Below are positions 38,259-47,800 of a stretch of DNA of 64,000 bases, piece by piece (position 1 is the stretch's first letter; each line of letters starts with the position of its first letter). The DNA is from Verrucomicrobiota bacterium (GTDB taxonomy: Bacteria > Verrucomicrobiota > Verrucomicrobiia > Opitutales > Seribacteraceae): NCBI GenBank assembly GCA_028343845.1, contig JAOLZO010000008.1, forward strand, positions 1 through 64,000, read 5' to 3'. The notes under the pieces were generated by a model that saw only the letters and a program-made list of their open reading frames with translations, had not been told where the DNA came from and searched no databases. The position numbers and the translations under genes were made by a program.

Positions 38259-39088
38259 TCAACCAAACGCCCGACCTTTCAGGCGTCGATTCTCCTTTGA
38301 GGGAGAGAATTCTAGCCGGGCATTCTGCGGTCCTCTCGCAGATCGAATACTTCCGGGAAAACTTCGGGAAAACCGAAAGCAGTTGGAAAAAGGACGGGAC
38401 CCGCGTCACGATTGTCGACGAGACCATATCCAGAGAGCTCTTTCTACCCCTGCAAGGGGCGTTTCCGGATGACGACTATTGCTCGGAAGAATCGGCCGAA
38501 ACTCCTGAACCCATTCCCTTGGAAGCGGAGTTTTGCTGGTTACTCGATCCGGTAGACGGAACAAACAACTATGCCGTCGGGATAACCGAATGCGGAATTT
38601 CACTCGCCCTGTTGCGAAACGGCACCCCCCTTTACGGTTTCATTTACGATCACAGCCGTGACAAAATCCTGCAAGGCGGTCCCGGACTTGGGGCGGTTGA
38701 AGGAACCACCCCCGTCCGAGCTGCAAGTGGACTGGTCAACGAAAAGCTTACCTTCTGCATGCATTTCCCAATCCCCACCGCAGACTTGGACGCCCTTCGA
38801 CCCAAGCTCATGGAATGGCGGATCCGGTGTCCGGGCTCAGCCGCCATGGGATTAGCCAACGTCGCAACCGGACGTTTGGACGGATGTCTCGAATTTCGGC
38901 CCAAGCCTTGGGATTGCGCCGCAGGTTATCCAATTTGCGAAGGAGCCGGCGCAACCTTCGGGTTTGTGCGGGATTCCTGCTTCCCCATGACTTCATTCAC
39001 TCCGTCCATGCCATCCTTTCCCTTCCGGGCGGGCTCCAAGATTTTCATGAAGGAAACAAGCCGGGCTCTCGGACTGAAGGAAAGCTAA
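38243..39088 (+). CDS. Inositol monophosphatase-family phosphatase
   Basis: 281 residues. The metal-binding and catalytic motif WLLDPVDGTNNYAVG and the second motif PWDCAAGYPICEGAGA are diagnostic of the Mg-dependent, Li-sensitive inositol monophosphatase/CysQ/FBPase superfamily. GTRVTIVDETIS and EESAE upstream supply the remaining metal ligands. It could act on inositol phosphate, histidinol phosphate or 3'-phosphoadenosine 5'-phosphate; sequence reading does not decide. It overlaps ispG by 16 bp, and its stop interlocks with the convergent pbpC stop (shared CTAA). Confidence 0.88.
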   Translation: MDRTLINQTPDLSGVDSPLRERILAGHSAVLSQIEYFRENFGKTESSWKKDGTRVTIVDETISRELFLPLQGAFPDDDYCSEESAETPEPIPLEAEFCWLLDPVDGTNNYAVGITECGISLALLRNGTPLYGFIYDHSRDKILQGGPGLGAVEGTTPVRAASGLVNEKLTFCMHFPIPTADLDALRPKLMEWRIRCPGSAAMGLANVATGRLDGCLEFRPKPWDCAAGYPICEGAGATFGFVRDSCFPMTSFTPSMPSFPFRAGSKIFMKETSRALGLKES

Positions 39089-41118
39089 TAAACCTGAAAG
39101 CGCGAGAGAGCGTATTCACCGTTCTCGGTGAGGCAAAGCAACTCGTGACGACCCGAACCGACCATCATCCGTCTGGCTTGCCCGGAATCAAGGGGGCGAC
39201 CGTTCAGAAACCACTGGAGTTCACCCGATCTATTTGCTTTCGGCCGGATCACGAATCCCTCGTTCACCCGCCTGTAAACAGCACCACTCTCCGGCCTCTC
39301 GATTGAGAACAAGTCTGTCTGCGTAATGGGTATGGGGGTTTCAACAACCCAAGCTATCGGGTCGTTTGGGGCATCTGCCCTTCGAATCCTCGGTAAATCG
39401 AAAATCCGAGCAAGCAAAGGCTCGGCTGCGCGCGAACCGACATAGGCCTGATCTCCCATGCCCGACAACCTGCCGACCCAAACACCTACTGCATATTTGC
39501 CATTGTGGCCCACCGTCCATGCATCCCTTCTGCCTGACGAAGTCCCCGTCTTGCGCATGAACCAAGGGGTCGAGTCGATAGACAAGTTCTCGAAAACCGA
39601 AGAAGACAAAACCCATGAAGACAATTCACGACCTAACCAAGCGCAAACCTGGGGATCGAGAATCGGGACCTCAACAACCGGTTCGTCCGGAAAATACCGC
39701 AGATTCCTCCGAACACCATTACGTCCGAGGGTTGCATATGCATTGGTTAGGTCGAGAAGGTTCGTCTCCACTGCTCCAAGAACGAAGGCAAGTCCACCCT
39801 GACCAACCGGATCCCCGCGAAAACGTACCCCGCAAGCTTCGGCTATCCCCGCAGACTTAGCTGCTCCGACTTCCCGGGAAACCTGGAGGGCAGGCAGGTT
39901 TAATGAGGTTCGCAAGGCTTCGCCTGCCGTCACTTCTCCGGAGAAGGTACGATCGAAATTTTCAGGATTCCACCCGGCAAAGGCAGCCGGAGCATCCGAA
40001 AGAACGGTATTCTCATCCAACCGGCGTTCCGTCGCAGCGGTGGCATACACAAATGGCTTTAGCGCAGATCCGGGGGAACGCCATGCCTTGGCTGCGTTTA
40101 CCTGGCCACCCAAAGGATCATTAAAATCAAGCCCCCCGAGCATGGCAACCAAGCCTCCTGTCTCGATTTCGATGACCGCCACGGCGAGGTCGGTTCCCAC
40201 CGGAAGGCTGACCGCCCTTTCCTTGGCCAACCTTCCGATCTCACTTTGAAGCTGGGCATCCAAAAAGCTTCGACCTCCATCAGGACGCTTGATGAGGGCA
40301 TCGTGAACGAAATGACGGGCGAAGGAAGCGGTCAGATTACGAGGTTCGAGGCCAACGGGTTGGGACATCGCGTCCAAAGCGTCCTCACGACTGATCATTC
40401 CTTCGGCCTGCATCCTGGAAAGAACCTTGTTCCTGCGCTTTTTCGCCGCTTCGGGATACCTGTCCGGGCGCAACCGAGCGGGTGATTGCGGAATTCCGGC
40501 CAGAAGCGCCGCCTCTGGCAAAGAAAGTTCTTCCGCAGATTTGCCGAAATACCGGAGCGAAGCGGCTTCAGCGCCTTGCAGATTGCCGCCATAAGGAGCG
40601 AGGTTGAGATAAGCTTCCAAAATTTCTTCCTTGGATAACCAGGTATCGGCCTGCCAGGCCCGAGCGGCCTCGGAAAGCTTGGCTCCGAGCGTTCGGGGGC
40701 GCGGATCAAGCATTCGGCAAAGTTGCATATCCAAGGTGCTGGCACCGGAAACCACCCGACCCGCACAGAGGTTCTGCAGAGATGCCCTGCCAATTGAAAC
40801 GAAATCAACCCCAGGATGACCTGCAAAGCGCTCGTCCTCGACCGCTATGGTCGCCTTCCTGAGCCAAGGAGACATATCCTCAAGAGATACGGGAAGACGC
40901 CATTGTTCCTTCTCCGTCAAGGATCGGGAAAGCGCATGTCCTCTGGCATCGAAAAGAACGGGACTGGAATGCAAGGATTCCAATTGTTCAATGGGAAAGG
41001 GATTGGATACCAAATGCCAGTTTAGCCAGGACGCGAGCCCGGTCAGCAAAAGGAAAACCAGAGCCAACAAGCACCTGCGCTTGAAGAAAACTCTTGTCAG
41101 CATGCCAAACCCAATCAT
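39085..41118 (-). CDS. pbpC: Penicillin-binding protein 1C
   Basis: 677 residues. An N-terminal membrane anchor (CLLALVFLLLTGLASWL) is followed by the GT51 transglycosylase domain (ATIAVEDERFAGHPGVD, GASTLDMQLCRML, EAYLNLAPYGGNLQG) and a transpeptidase domain with Ser351-x-x-Lys354 (SPGSALKPF) and KTGTSSG. The C-terminal ~90 residues form the BiPBP_C domain. PBP1C polymerises and possibly cross-links peptidoglycan. It overlaps the upstream alpha-2-macroglobulin gene by four bases (ATGA), the conserved pairing linked to periplasmic defence and cell-wall repair. Confidence 0.95.
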   Translation of the reverse strand: MIGFGMLTRVFFKRRCLLALVFLLLTGLASWLNWHLVSNPFPIEQLESLHSSPVLFDARGHALSRSLTEKEQWRLPVSLEDMSPWLRKATIAVEDERFAGHPGVDFVSIGRASLQNLCAGRVVSGASTLDMQLCRMLDPRPRTLGAKLSEAARAWQADTWLSKEEILEAYLNLAPYGGNLQGAEAASLRYFGKSAEELSLPEAALLAGIPQSPARLRPDRYPEAAKKRRNKVLSRMQAEGMISREDALDAMSQPVGLEPRNLTASFARHFVHDALIKRPDGGRSFLDAQLQSEIGRLAKERAVSLPVGTDLAVAVIEIETGGLVAMLGGLDFNDPLGGQVNAAKAWRSPGSALKPFVYATAATERRLDENTVLSDAPAAFAGWNPENFDRTFSGEVTAGEALRTSLNLPALQVSREVGAAKSAGIAEACGVRFRGDPVGQGGLAFVLGAVETNLLDLTNAYATLGRNGVRRNLRYFPDEPVVEVPILDPQVCAWLGRELSSWVLSSSVFENLSIDSTPWFMRKTGTSSGRRDAWTVGHNGKYAVGVWVGRLSGMGDQAYVGSRAAEPLLARIFDLPRIRRADAPNDPIAWVVETPIPITQTDLFSIERPESGAVYRRVNEGFVIRPKANRSGELQWFLNGRPLDSGQARRMMVGSGRHELLCLTENGEYALSRFQVY

Positions 41119-44100
41119 GGAACAGCCACCTTCACCGAATCGATTGGACCAAGTGAATTCTGGGTCTCGTCATACATGCAGGATGCTTGGATTCCCGGCA
41201 TAAGAAACTCACCACTTGCCACTGCCCGGATGGCGTAGCGAAAGACTTGAGAGTCTGGTTTTGCTGACGCGAAGAGAACCACCCGGTCGTCTAAAAACTC
41301 CGTCCGGTCTGCCCGGTCGCCCGCGTTCAAGGTTTCTCCGGTGCCCGGCAGGCGGACGGCTGAAGTGGCCAACCGGGGGTTTTCCACCGCAAATCCGCCA
41401 GGCAAGGCATCCACCACGGCAACGTTATGAAGATTCGGCCCCTTGGACTGTAGCATCACCTCGACCCAAACGAGATCCCCTACGGACAGTTCCAGGGAAT
41501 TGCCTTCCACACTATTCCAATCCCGCAGAACCGTGCCATCCGCGTCCAACCAACGGCGGCGTGCGCTAATGCCGCGGTCGATGGGCTGCAAAGATTCGGG
41601 AGAAACCAGACCCTGCGTTTGCACGGACACGAAAACATTGCCCTTGCCGGAAGAAGCAAGCTTGATCGTCCCCGTATCGTGAACGGATTGCCCGAAGGTA
41701 CTGTCTGAAGAAAAGGACGAACCCTTGAAACCCGCCCCGGACAAACTTCCGGAAAAGTCGGTGTCCACGCTTGCCTTCCGGGCATGCAGTTTGCAAAACG
41801 ATACTAGAGCAAGCCCGTTATCCAAGGTACTCGGCCATCCGAAGTCCCTTTTCGCCCGCAGAATTCGTTCGGAAAGCGTTCCCACCCAAGGATGGTCCGG
41901 ATCGATGTCCAAAAGGACCGAAAGCATGGTCGCGCGGGCGGCGGTATCAGAGGTTAGCCGGCCATTGTAGGTACGTTTGACTTCCTTCTCCAGAGCTTCC
42001 TGACGCAAACACCTTCTGGCTAGATCCGGACGACCACTTGCTCGCCATGCTCCGGCCAATCGGGCGAGTCCAGCAAGATCGAGGGATTCCACCTTGTCGA
42101 GAAGGTAGCGTTGCCTCGATTTCTCAGGTTTCCCGAACATGGCCAAGGCCTGACAAATAAAGGCCTGTTTGTTTAAGTCATGTTCACCGGATCGAAGCGC
42201 TTTGCGTAGATACGACACCAACCCTCCGAGAAAACCCTCGTCTATTTCGAAACCCGCAGTCTTGGCTTCCATGAGGAAACCCGTGGCATAGCAAGTTCCC
42301 CAAAGATTGGGTTTGGTACCGCCCGGCCAATACGCCAACCCACCTGAGCCCGTTTGCATGAGCTCCAGTCTCTTGATTCCGGCCAAAACCGATTCCCTCG
42401 CAAAATCCGCCTTCGATGCGTCCAATAAAGCGGAAGCGTAGATCATAGGCATGGCCTTGCTGGTAGTCTGCTCGACGCACCCGTAAGGGAAGCCGAGCAG
42501 TTCTTCCAGAGCCGGAACCAACTCGGTCACGGGGGATGAGGAAATGGTTACCGTTCTTTTCAAACCCGATGCGAGAAAACGTTCGGGTGACTCGATCAAT
42601 CGTTCTTCACCAGCCTCCATGACAAAAGTTTCGTACTCGGCATCCAAAGTGGCCGCAGGTCGTACGGAGAACGCCCCTTTTGCCAAGGCCGATTCCCCTC
42701 CTCCGTTCGCCTTGACCGAGACGAGTACTTGCCCCATTGCGCGGTCCGCTTGCAACTCGAACCAACTGGTTGCGGATTCACCTGGCCGAAGAGCAACAGT
42801 CCGAACTGGATCATCCAGCAAACGGGCTGGACCGGATAGCTCGAAAACCGTTTCGACCGTTAGTTTCTCCTCACTCGTATTGAATAGGGTAACCGGAGAA
42901 AGAAACTTGTCCCCGGGAGCTACGAACCTGGGGAGGGAAACCTCGGCAAGCAAAGGCGTGGTTACGGTAAGCGGACTTTCCGCCGAACCAAACGAGTTGC
43001 CGGCAACCGCAACCGCCATGAATCGCAATTCACCGGTAAAATCTTCAGGAAGGCTAAATTTCGCCTTCACCAGTCCGTCTTCACCAACCGAGACGAATTC
43101 ATTCCACAGAATCACGCTTTTTGGGGGGTGAGCTTTTACCAATGACCGACGGGATGCTCCCCCCCCGGCTCCGAATCTCTCCATCGAGCTGGAGCGCTTG
43201 TGATCAGGAAACAGCTCGAGGTAAAGATCTCCGGAATCAACCACTGCTCGCCACGGAGCAAAAAAGGACTTCGATGGAGCCGGCGTATTGAAGTCGGTAA
43301 CCGACAGGACACCCTCGTCGACCGCCCAAAGATGGACATATGCATTTTCGGAAAGGTTCGTGCCTACCTTGACTTCCACCTCGGTCCCTGGCCTCGCTTC
43401 GCTTGGAAGTTCAAGAGCAAGCTCGATCTTCCTAGGGGAGAAATCCGTTGCCAAACGCACCATCCCGTAGGCCCGATGAGGTTTCCAGTCCGAAGACTTT
43501 GCATCAAGGGGGCGAACGACGGATGCGGTAACGAACGCCCCGCCTGGCATAAGTTCGGGAAGCGGCACCTCTATCTGTGCCTTTCCTTCAGTCAGGGGGA
43601 TGCTCTTTGCCCAATCCACTAGGTCAGTCTCCAGGGTCAAAAGAAGTTGTCCCTCAAAAGGTGAATCAACCGACACCTTGGCCGTTTCTCCGGGTTTGTA
43701 GGACTCCCGGTCCAAACTCAATTCGACACGATGGGGCGACCGGGCCACCGAGACCGGGCTGCCTGGCCTGCTGACTTGAAAACGAATCTTGGTCAATGCA
43801 CCGCCCACCAAATCACGGGCCACGAGTTGCCAATTCCCCGACTCTTCGCAGATCATCTCCGCTTTCGACATGGTTTCCCCTTCTACCTGCTCGACAAGCA
43901 ATTTCGACCGTTCAATTGCATCTTCCCGTCTGCTCCAGGTCCAAGTTCCATTCACTTGCTTATGCACCCAGTCCGATTCGATCTTTTCCAAAACGAGCTC
44001 GACGTTCCCGACCGGAACTTCATCGGCAAGTGGGTTGCAAGCTACCAGTTCCACTAAAAACGAGCGGTCAGCAAGCACAGGCCCTTTGGCAATCCGAACG

Positions 44101-46469
44101 CCTACCATTCGGGGTGCGTTAAACTTACTCAACTCAAAGGAATCACTGACCGTTGCCCCACCCGGCGTGGTTACGGAGACATACCCCTCCCCCTTCCAAA
44201 AGCCCGGAGTGAGCCGATCGGTCGAAGGAAAGATCAAGCCCTCCCCATCCAAATCAGTCTCACTTCGGATCGCTTGAAACGTAACCTTCCCCGAGGCGGA
44301 TTCGTCGCCAAAGACAAAGCCATCATGCCCAATTACCTTCAAGGGCGCTTGCTTCCATTCCCCGCGCACTTGAAAAGGCATGCCGGCCGCCGCCACCCCG
44401 AAAAGATAACGGCTCGCAATGATCACCTCGGGTGAATCCGTTTGCCCGAACCAAGGTTGAACGGGCTCGCTCTCGACCTCTAGCCTGACAGGCATGAATG
44501 CTTCCACTCCCGTTTTGATCACCGCGATCTCACGATCCGAGCCAGGAAGGAAAAGTCCGAACCTCCAGACCCCGGTCCATGCCTCCTCGGGAGTTTGGAA
44601 ATCGTGATGGAAAACCCCGCCCCGATCCATCCTTAGCGGAACTGATTGAGCTAGTTTCCCATCCGGGCGGAATGCCCGAAGCTCAAGCGGGGTCTTTTCA
44701 TCCGGTTCATTCCCGAACTCGTCCCTGACAACTCCGGTTAGACGGACGAGCTCCCCCGGTCTGCGCACGCCCCTTGCAGCGTACAGATAACCGTCCAACC
44801 CAACGGCCGGATAACGTCCGTCCTTGGCCACCTTGGGCAAATCCCATTTTCTTTGATCAAGCCGGCGAAAGCTCAGATCATTCCCCTTTTCAGCCACCAC
44901 TACCCAGGGAGCCCCGGACGGATGATCCTGCGGAGCGGTCAACTCGACCAGACCGTTCTCATCGGTCCGCCCCTCGGCCAGGTGCTGATTCTTGGTCGAG
45001 AGCACGAAGACCTTGACTCCATCGACCGGCTCTCCACTGCTTAGGGAGGTAACCCAAGACGTAACGCCATTGGGATGCGTCTTCGTAGTGATCATGAGGT
45101 CGGTCACTGCCACGACCGCCTGATCATCACGCCAACGGCTCTCCTCGTTCTCCACCTGCAGATAATAGAGACCGAGAGGTTTTTCAATCCAGTCACTCAA
45201 GTTAATCACGGTTGTGCAAACGGAATTCCCACCATCCCTTACCGGCTTGACCGTGGAAAACAATTCCCGCCCTATGCGCTGCGGTCGGTAACGCGAATCC
45301 CCCCGCAAATGAGAAGCCAGGTTATTCGGATAAATTTTCGTAGCGCTCAGTCTGAGGTTTTGGATCGAGCAGGTCTTTAGCTCCACCTCCATGTTGCCCT
45401 TCGGACTAAGTACGCCATGGTTCTGCACAAAGGCAACGGATGGATAACGTTTGGGCATGACGAAAGAAAAACGTTCACCAGCGGGCAAAACTTCACCCTC
45501 CTGCGAATGGACGTCACTTTCGACGGTGGCGACAAAATGTCGGTCAATGGACTCGAATGCCCCATAGAGACGAATACCCTTCTGGGTCCAGCTCACGGCA
45601 AGCCCTTCGATTTCAGGGACCAAGGTGACTTTGGGTCTTTCCTGAAGCACGTCCACCAGTTTGTTGAACCTCAGTTCTACCGAGCATTTCTCATCAGTCC
45701 CCAAGCGCCAGGGTGTACGGGCGCTCAATGAGCAAAACGCAGGCGAGATAAAGATCTTGGAAGTAAAAGCCCTCTCCAACCCCAAGGGACCACTCACCCC
45801 GGTCATTCCCTTTTTCAGGCTAACCTCGATGGAACGTCCGTCAGGTTGCTCGACCGCAACAACCTGAACCCGCTTCCTCCCTGCTCCGAGGACTTCCTTC
45901 TTCAAAACCTTCCCATTCGAACCCACTGCTTCGAAGCATTCCGCTAGAACATCCGGTTCGACGTCCGAACTAAAGCGCAGTTCGATCTCGACCCGGTCGT
46001 TCTTCCTCCCCCGTTTTTCACAGTGCAGAACTTCCAAGGGTGATGATTGCAGGAAAAAGTCCCCGTTTCCCTCGAGGGGTTCTCCCAATTTCTCGGTAAA
46101 ACGCTCTGTGGCTTTAACCGAAAACCTGTTCGCTTCAGGCAACGGACGGACTAGTCGATACTCCATTGCATTCTTTCTGTTCCACTGCCAAATGCCTTCC
46201 GCCTTGGGTTCGATGGTAAAAGGAGTCCAGCCGACCGGTTGCCCGATCATCCCATCAGGAACCAGGTCCCGGTTGAAAACCACCAGCAAACGGTCAGCCC
46301 GTTCCACTCGTTGATTCGGTTCAAAGGCCGTGACCTGCAAACCATGGATCTGCCTGCCTTGCTCGCTTGATCGATCGGTATTTACCAATTCATTCCTGAT
46401 CCAAAGCAAACCGACTGCATTCAAGACAAATGCCGCCGCTACCAATTTCCACACCATACTCTTATTCAT
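41115..46469 (-). CDS. Bacterial alpha-2-macroglobulin with thioester
   Basis: 1784 residues, normal for the bacterial family (YfhM/ECAM type). The N-terminus MNKSMVWKLVAAAFVLNAVGLLWI is an uncleaved anchor or signal; no lipobox cysteine is present. Multiple MG domains follow, including the MG2 region (GVRRPGELVRLTGVVRDEFG) and SYKPGETAKVSVDSPFEG. The thioester motif is GCVEQTTSKAMP with Cys1331 and Gln1334, embedded in an alpha/alpha toroid (about 1300-1600). It traps attacking proteases covalently in the periplasm. It is the first gene of the pair with pbpC. AGGGA upstream of the ATG may serve as ribosome site. Confidence 0.95.
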   Translation of the reverse strand: MNKSMVWKLVAAAFVLNAVGLLWIRNELVNTDRSSEQGRQIHGLQVTAFEPNQRVERADRLLVVFNRDLVPDGMIGQPVGWTPFTIEPKAEGIWQWNRKNAMEYRLVRPLPEANRFSVKATERFTEKLGEPLEGNGDFFLQSSPLEVLHCEKRGRKNDRVEIELRFSSDVEPDVLAECFEAVGSNGKVLKKEVLGAGRKRVQVVAVEQPDGRSIEVSLKKGMTGVSGPLGLERAFTSKIFISPAFCSLSARTPWRLGTDEKCSVELRFNKLVDVLQERPKVTLVPEIEGLAVSWTQKGIRLYGAFESIDRHFVATVESDVHSQEGEVLPAGERFSFVMPKRYPSVAFVQNHGVLSPKGNMEVELKTCSIQNLRLSATKIYPNNLASHLRGDSRYRPQRIGRELFSTVKPVRDGGNSVCTTVINLSDWIEKPLGLYYLQVENEESRWRDDQAVVAVTDLMITTKTHPNGVTSWVTSLSSGEPVDGVKVFVLSTKNQHLAEGRTDENGLVELTAPQDHPSGAPWVVVAEKGNDLSFRRLDQRKWDLPKVAKDGRYPAVGLDGYLYAARGVRRPGELVRLTGVVRDEFGNEPDEKTPLELRAFRPDGKLAQSVPLRMDRGGVFHHDFQTPEEAWTGVWRFGLFLPGSDREIAVIKTGVEAFMPVRLEVESEPVQPWFGQTDSPEVIIASRYLFGVAAAGMPFQVRGEWKQAPLKVIGHDGFVFGDESASGKVTFQAIRSETDLDGEGLIFPSTDRLTPGFWKGEGYVSVTTPGGATVSDSFELSKFNAPRMVGVRIAKGPVLADRSFLVELVACNPLADEVPVGNVELVLEKIESDWVHKQVNGTWTWSRREDAIERSKLLVEQVEGETMSKAEMICEESGNWQLVARDLVGGALTKIRFQVSRPGSPVSVARSPHRVELSLDRESYKPGETAKVSVDSPFEGQLLLTLETDLVDWAKSIPLTEGKAQIEVPLPELMPGGAFVTASVVRPLDAKSSDWKPHRAYGMVRLATDFSPRKIELALELPSEARPGTEVEVKVGTNLSENAYVHLWAVDEGVLSVTDFNTPAPSKSFFAPWRAVVDSGDLYLELFPDHKRSSSMERFGAGGGASRRSLVKAHPPKSVILWNEFVSVGEDGLVKAKFSLPEDFTGELRFMAVAVAGNSFGSAESPLTVTTPLLAEVSLPRFVAPGDKFLSPVTLFNTSEEKLTVETVFELSGPARLLDDPVRTVALRPGESATSWFELQADRAMGQVLVSVKANGGGESALAKGAFSVRPAATLDAEYETFVMEAGEERLIESPERFLASGLKRTVTISSSPVTELVPALEELLGFPYGCVEQTTSKAMPMIYASALLDASKADFARESVLAGIKRLELMQTGSGGLAYWPGGTKPNLWGTCYATGFLMEAKTAGFEIDEGFLGGLVSYLRKALRSGEHDLNKQAFICQALAMFGKPEKSRQRYLLDKVESLDLAGLARLAGAWRASGRPDLARRCLRQEALEKEVKRTYNGRLTSDTAARATMLSVLLDIDPDHPWVGTLSERILRAKRDFGWPSTLDNGLALVSFCKLHARKASVDTDFSGSLSGAGFKGSSFSSDSTFGQSVHDTGTIKLASSGKGNVFVSVQTQGLVSPESLQPIDRGISARRRWLDADGTVLRDWNSVEGNSLELSVGDLVWVEVMLQSKGPNLHNVAVVDALPGGFAVENPRLATSAVRLPGTGETLNAGDRADRTEFLDDRVVLFASAKPDSQVFRYAIRAVASGEFLMPGIQASCMYDETQNSLGPIDSVKVAVP

Positions 46470-46648
46470 AGATTCCCTTTTCCTGACTGTTATACTTTAC
46501 CCCGCAAACTTTCAGGATTCCCATCCCTTTGCACCAGCGGTAAAGCATAAGACTGCAAACGTCACCAAAACGTTCGATTTGTCTTGGAAACAAGCAATTA
46601 CAACTTGACCCGATGGGTCAACCTCGTAATGCTCATCCACCTTCCTAA

Positions 46649-46722
46649 GCGGGCATAGTTTAGGGGTAAAACCCCAGCCTTCCAAGCTGGTGTCGAGGGT
46701 TCGATTCCCTCTGCCCGCACCA
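46649..46722 (+). tRNA. tRNA-Gly (anticodon TCC)
   Basis: Acceptor GCGGGCA/TGCCCGC, short D-arm, anticodon stem CCAGC/GCTGG around loop CTTCCAA (anticodon TCC), T-arm GAGGG-TTCGATT-CCCTC, discriminator A, encoded CCA at 46720-46722. A perfect TTGACCC-GAT-GGGTCAA palindrome (46605-46621) lies upstream. Confidence 0.95.
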
Positions 46723-46774
46723 TCCTAACCCAACCTTGCAAAGGTTAATCGAGCTTAAACCTTCAAGACTGAGC

Positions 46775-47242
46775 ATGGATAACGAAATCTTAGAATTACT
46801 GGAACGCGAATCACCCTTTTTTCACAGCCCCATTCACGGGATCAGGCATTGGAGGACCGTGGAACGAAACGGACTGTATTTGAGTAGATTCACCGGAGCG
46901 GACGAGGCGGTGATTTCTCATTTTGCCTACTTCCACGATTGTATGCGCGAAAATGAACAGATTGACCCCGGACATGGCTTGCGGGGCGCAGAATTTGCCG
47001 AAGCGCACAGGGATTCGATCCGTCTCGACGAGCTCCAATTCCATCAACTGTTCGAAGCGTGCAAGCATCATACCGATGGTAAACCGACAACCTGCGAGAC
47101 AATTAGTTCCTGTTGGGACGCAGACCGATTGGACATAGGAAGAGTGGGGTTCGAGGTTGACCCCTACTACCTCGCTTCGGAAGAGGCCAAGAGAATAGCA
47201 AGATGCAAGGATTTCGGTTCGCTTGGAGAACCGATTGAATAG
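46775..47242 (+). CDS. HD-domain phosphohydrolase-like protein
   Basis: 155 residues from the ATG at 46775. HGIRHWRTVERNG supplies the first His, FHDCMREN the HD pair, FEACKHHTDG and CWDADRLDIGRVG the later ligands, in the order expected for the HD superfamily of metal-dependent phosphohydrolases. Substrate unknown; small stand-alone HD proteins often act on nucleotides. It follows tRNA-Gly by 52 bp. No membrane segment. Confidence 0.8.
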   Translation: MDNEILELLERESPFFHSPIHGIRHWRTVERNGLYLSRFTGADEAVISHFAYFHDCMRENEQIDPGHGLRGAEFAEAHRDSIRLDELQFHQLFEACKHHTDGKPTTCETISSCWDADRLDIGRVGFEVDPYYLASEEAKRIARCKDFGSLGEPIE

Positions 47243-47324
47243 CCAATTCGCCTAAAGGCGTCCAACCCACCGCGGAATCCGTTGGGAAAGGAAATCGGCA
47301 AACAGCAGTCCCTCGGGCTTGACC

Positions 47325-47340
47325 GTCAAGTCGACTTGAC
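47325..47340. promoter_or_regulatory. 16-bp perfect palindrome upstream of ppnP
   Basis: GTCAAGTCGACTTGAC is exactly self-complementary and lies 88 bp before the ppnP ATG. Its length and position suggest a dimeric repressor or activator site, but no regulator is linked to it. Confidence 0.45.
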
Positions 47341-47428
47341 CTAGATCAAACAGGCTCGTTGCGCGAAAACCGAAAGCATCGAGGCAGTCGCTTCACCCGC
47401 AAACCCTCAACCTACATACACTCTCATC

Positions 47429-47740
47429 ATGGAGCAGTTCGATCAAGTCTCGGTCATTAAAAACGCAAACGTCTACTTCGACGGCAAGGTCACAAGCCGG
47501 ACGATCGTCTTTTCGGACGGCACGAGGAAAACTCTGGGAATCATGCTTCCCGGAGAATACGAGTTCAACACGGAGGCCAAGGAATTGATGGAAATTCTAA
47601 GTGGTGAACTGGAGGTCCTTTTACCCGACTCCGAAGCAAGAAAAGTTTATGGAGGTGAGAGTTTCGAGGTGCCGGGGAACTCCAGGTTTCAAGTCAAGGT
47701 CACCACCATTACCGATTATTGCTGTAGTTTTCTCGATTGA
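47429..47740 (+). CDS. ppnP: Pyrimidine/purine nucleoside phosphorylase
   Basis: 103 residues, the single-domain cupin of the PpnP (DUF1255, YaiE) family. Diagnostic segments are VYFDGKVTSRTIVFSDGTRKTLGIMLPGEYEF split over residues 16-47, MEILSGELEVLLP and ESFEVPGNSRFQVKV. Family members phosphorolyse a broad range of nucleosides in the cytosol. Stand-alone gene with a 186-bp upstream region carrying a perfect palindrome. Confidence 0.92.
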   Translation: MEQFDQVSVIKNANVYFDGKVTSRTIVFSDGTRKTLGIMLPGEYEFNTEAKELMEILSGELEVLLPDSEARKVYGGESFEVPGNSRFQVKVTTITDYCCSFLD

Positions 47741-47800
47741 TTCAGGCGCAAACGGCCTTTCCCCGTGCCTGAACTTGGCTTAGCCCGCCAAGGATGGATA

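Noticed and set aside
46605-46621. TTGACCC-GAT-GGGTCAA as an operator of tRNA-Gly
   Set aside because: The symmetry is real but it overlaps a weak predicted -35 region only; no independent support for regulation, so it is kept only as part of the palindrome observation.
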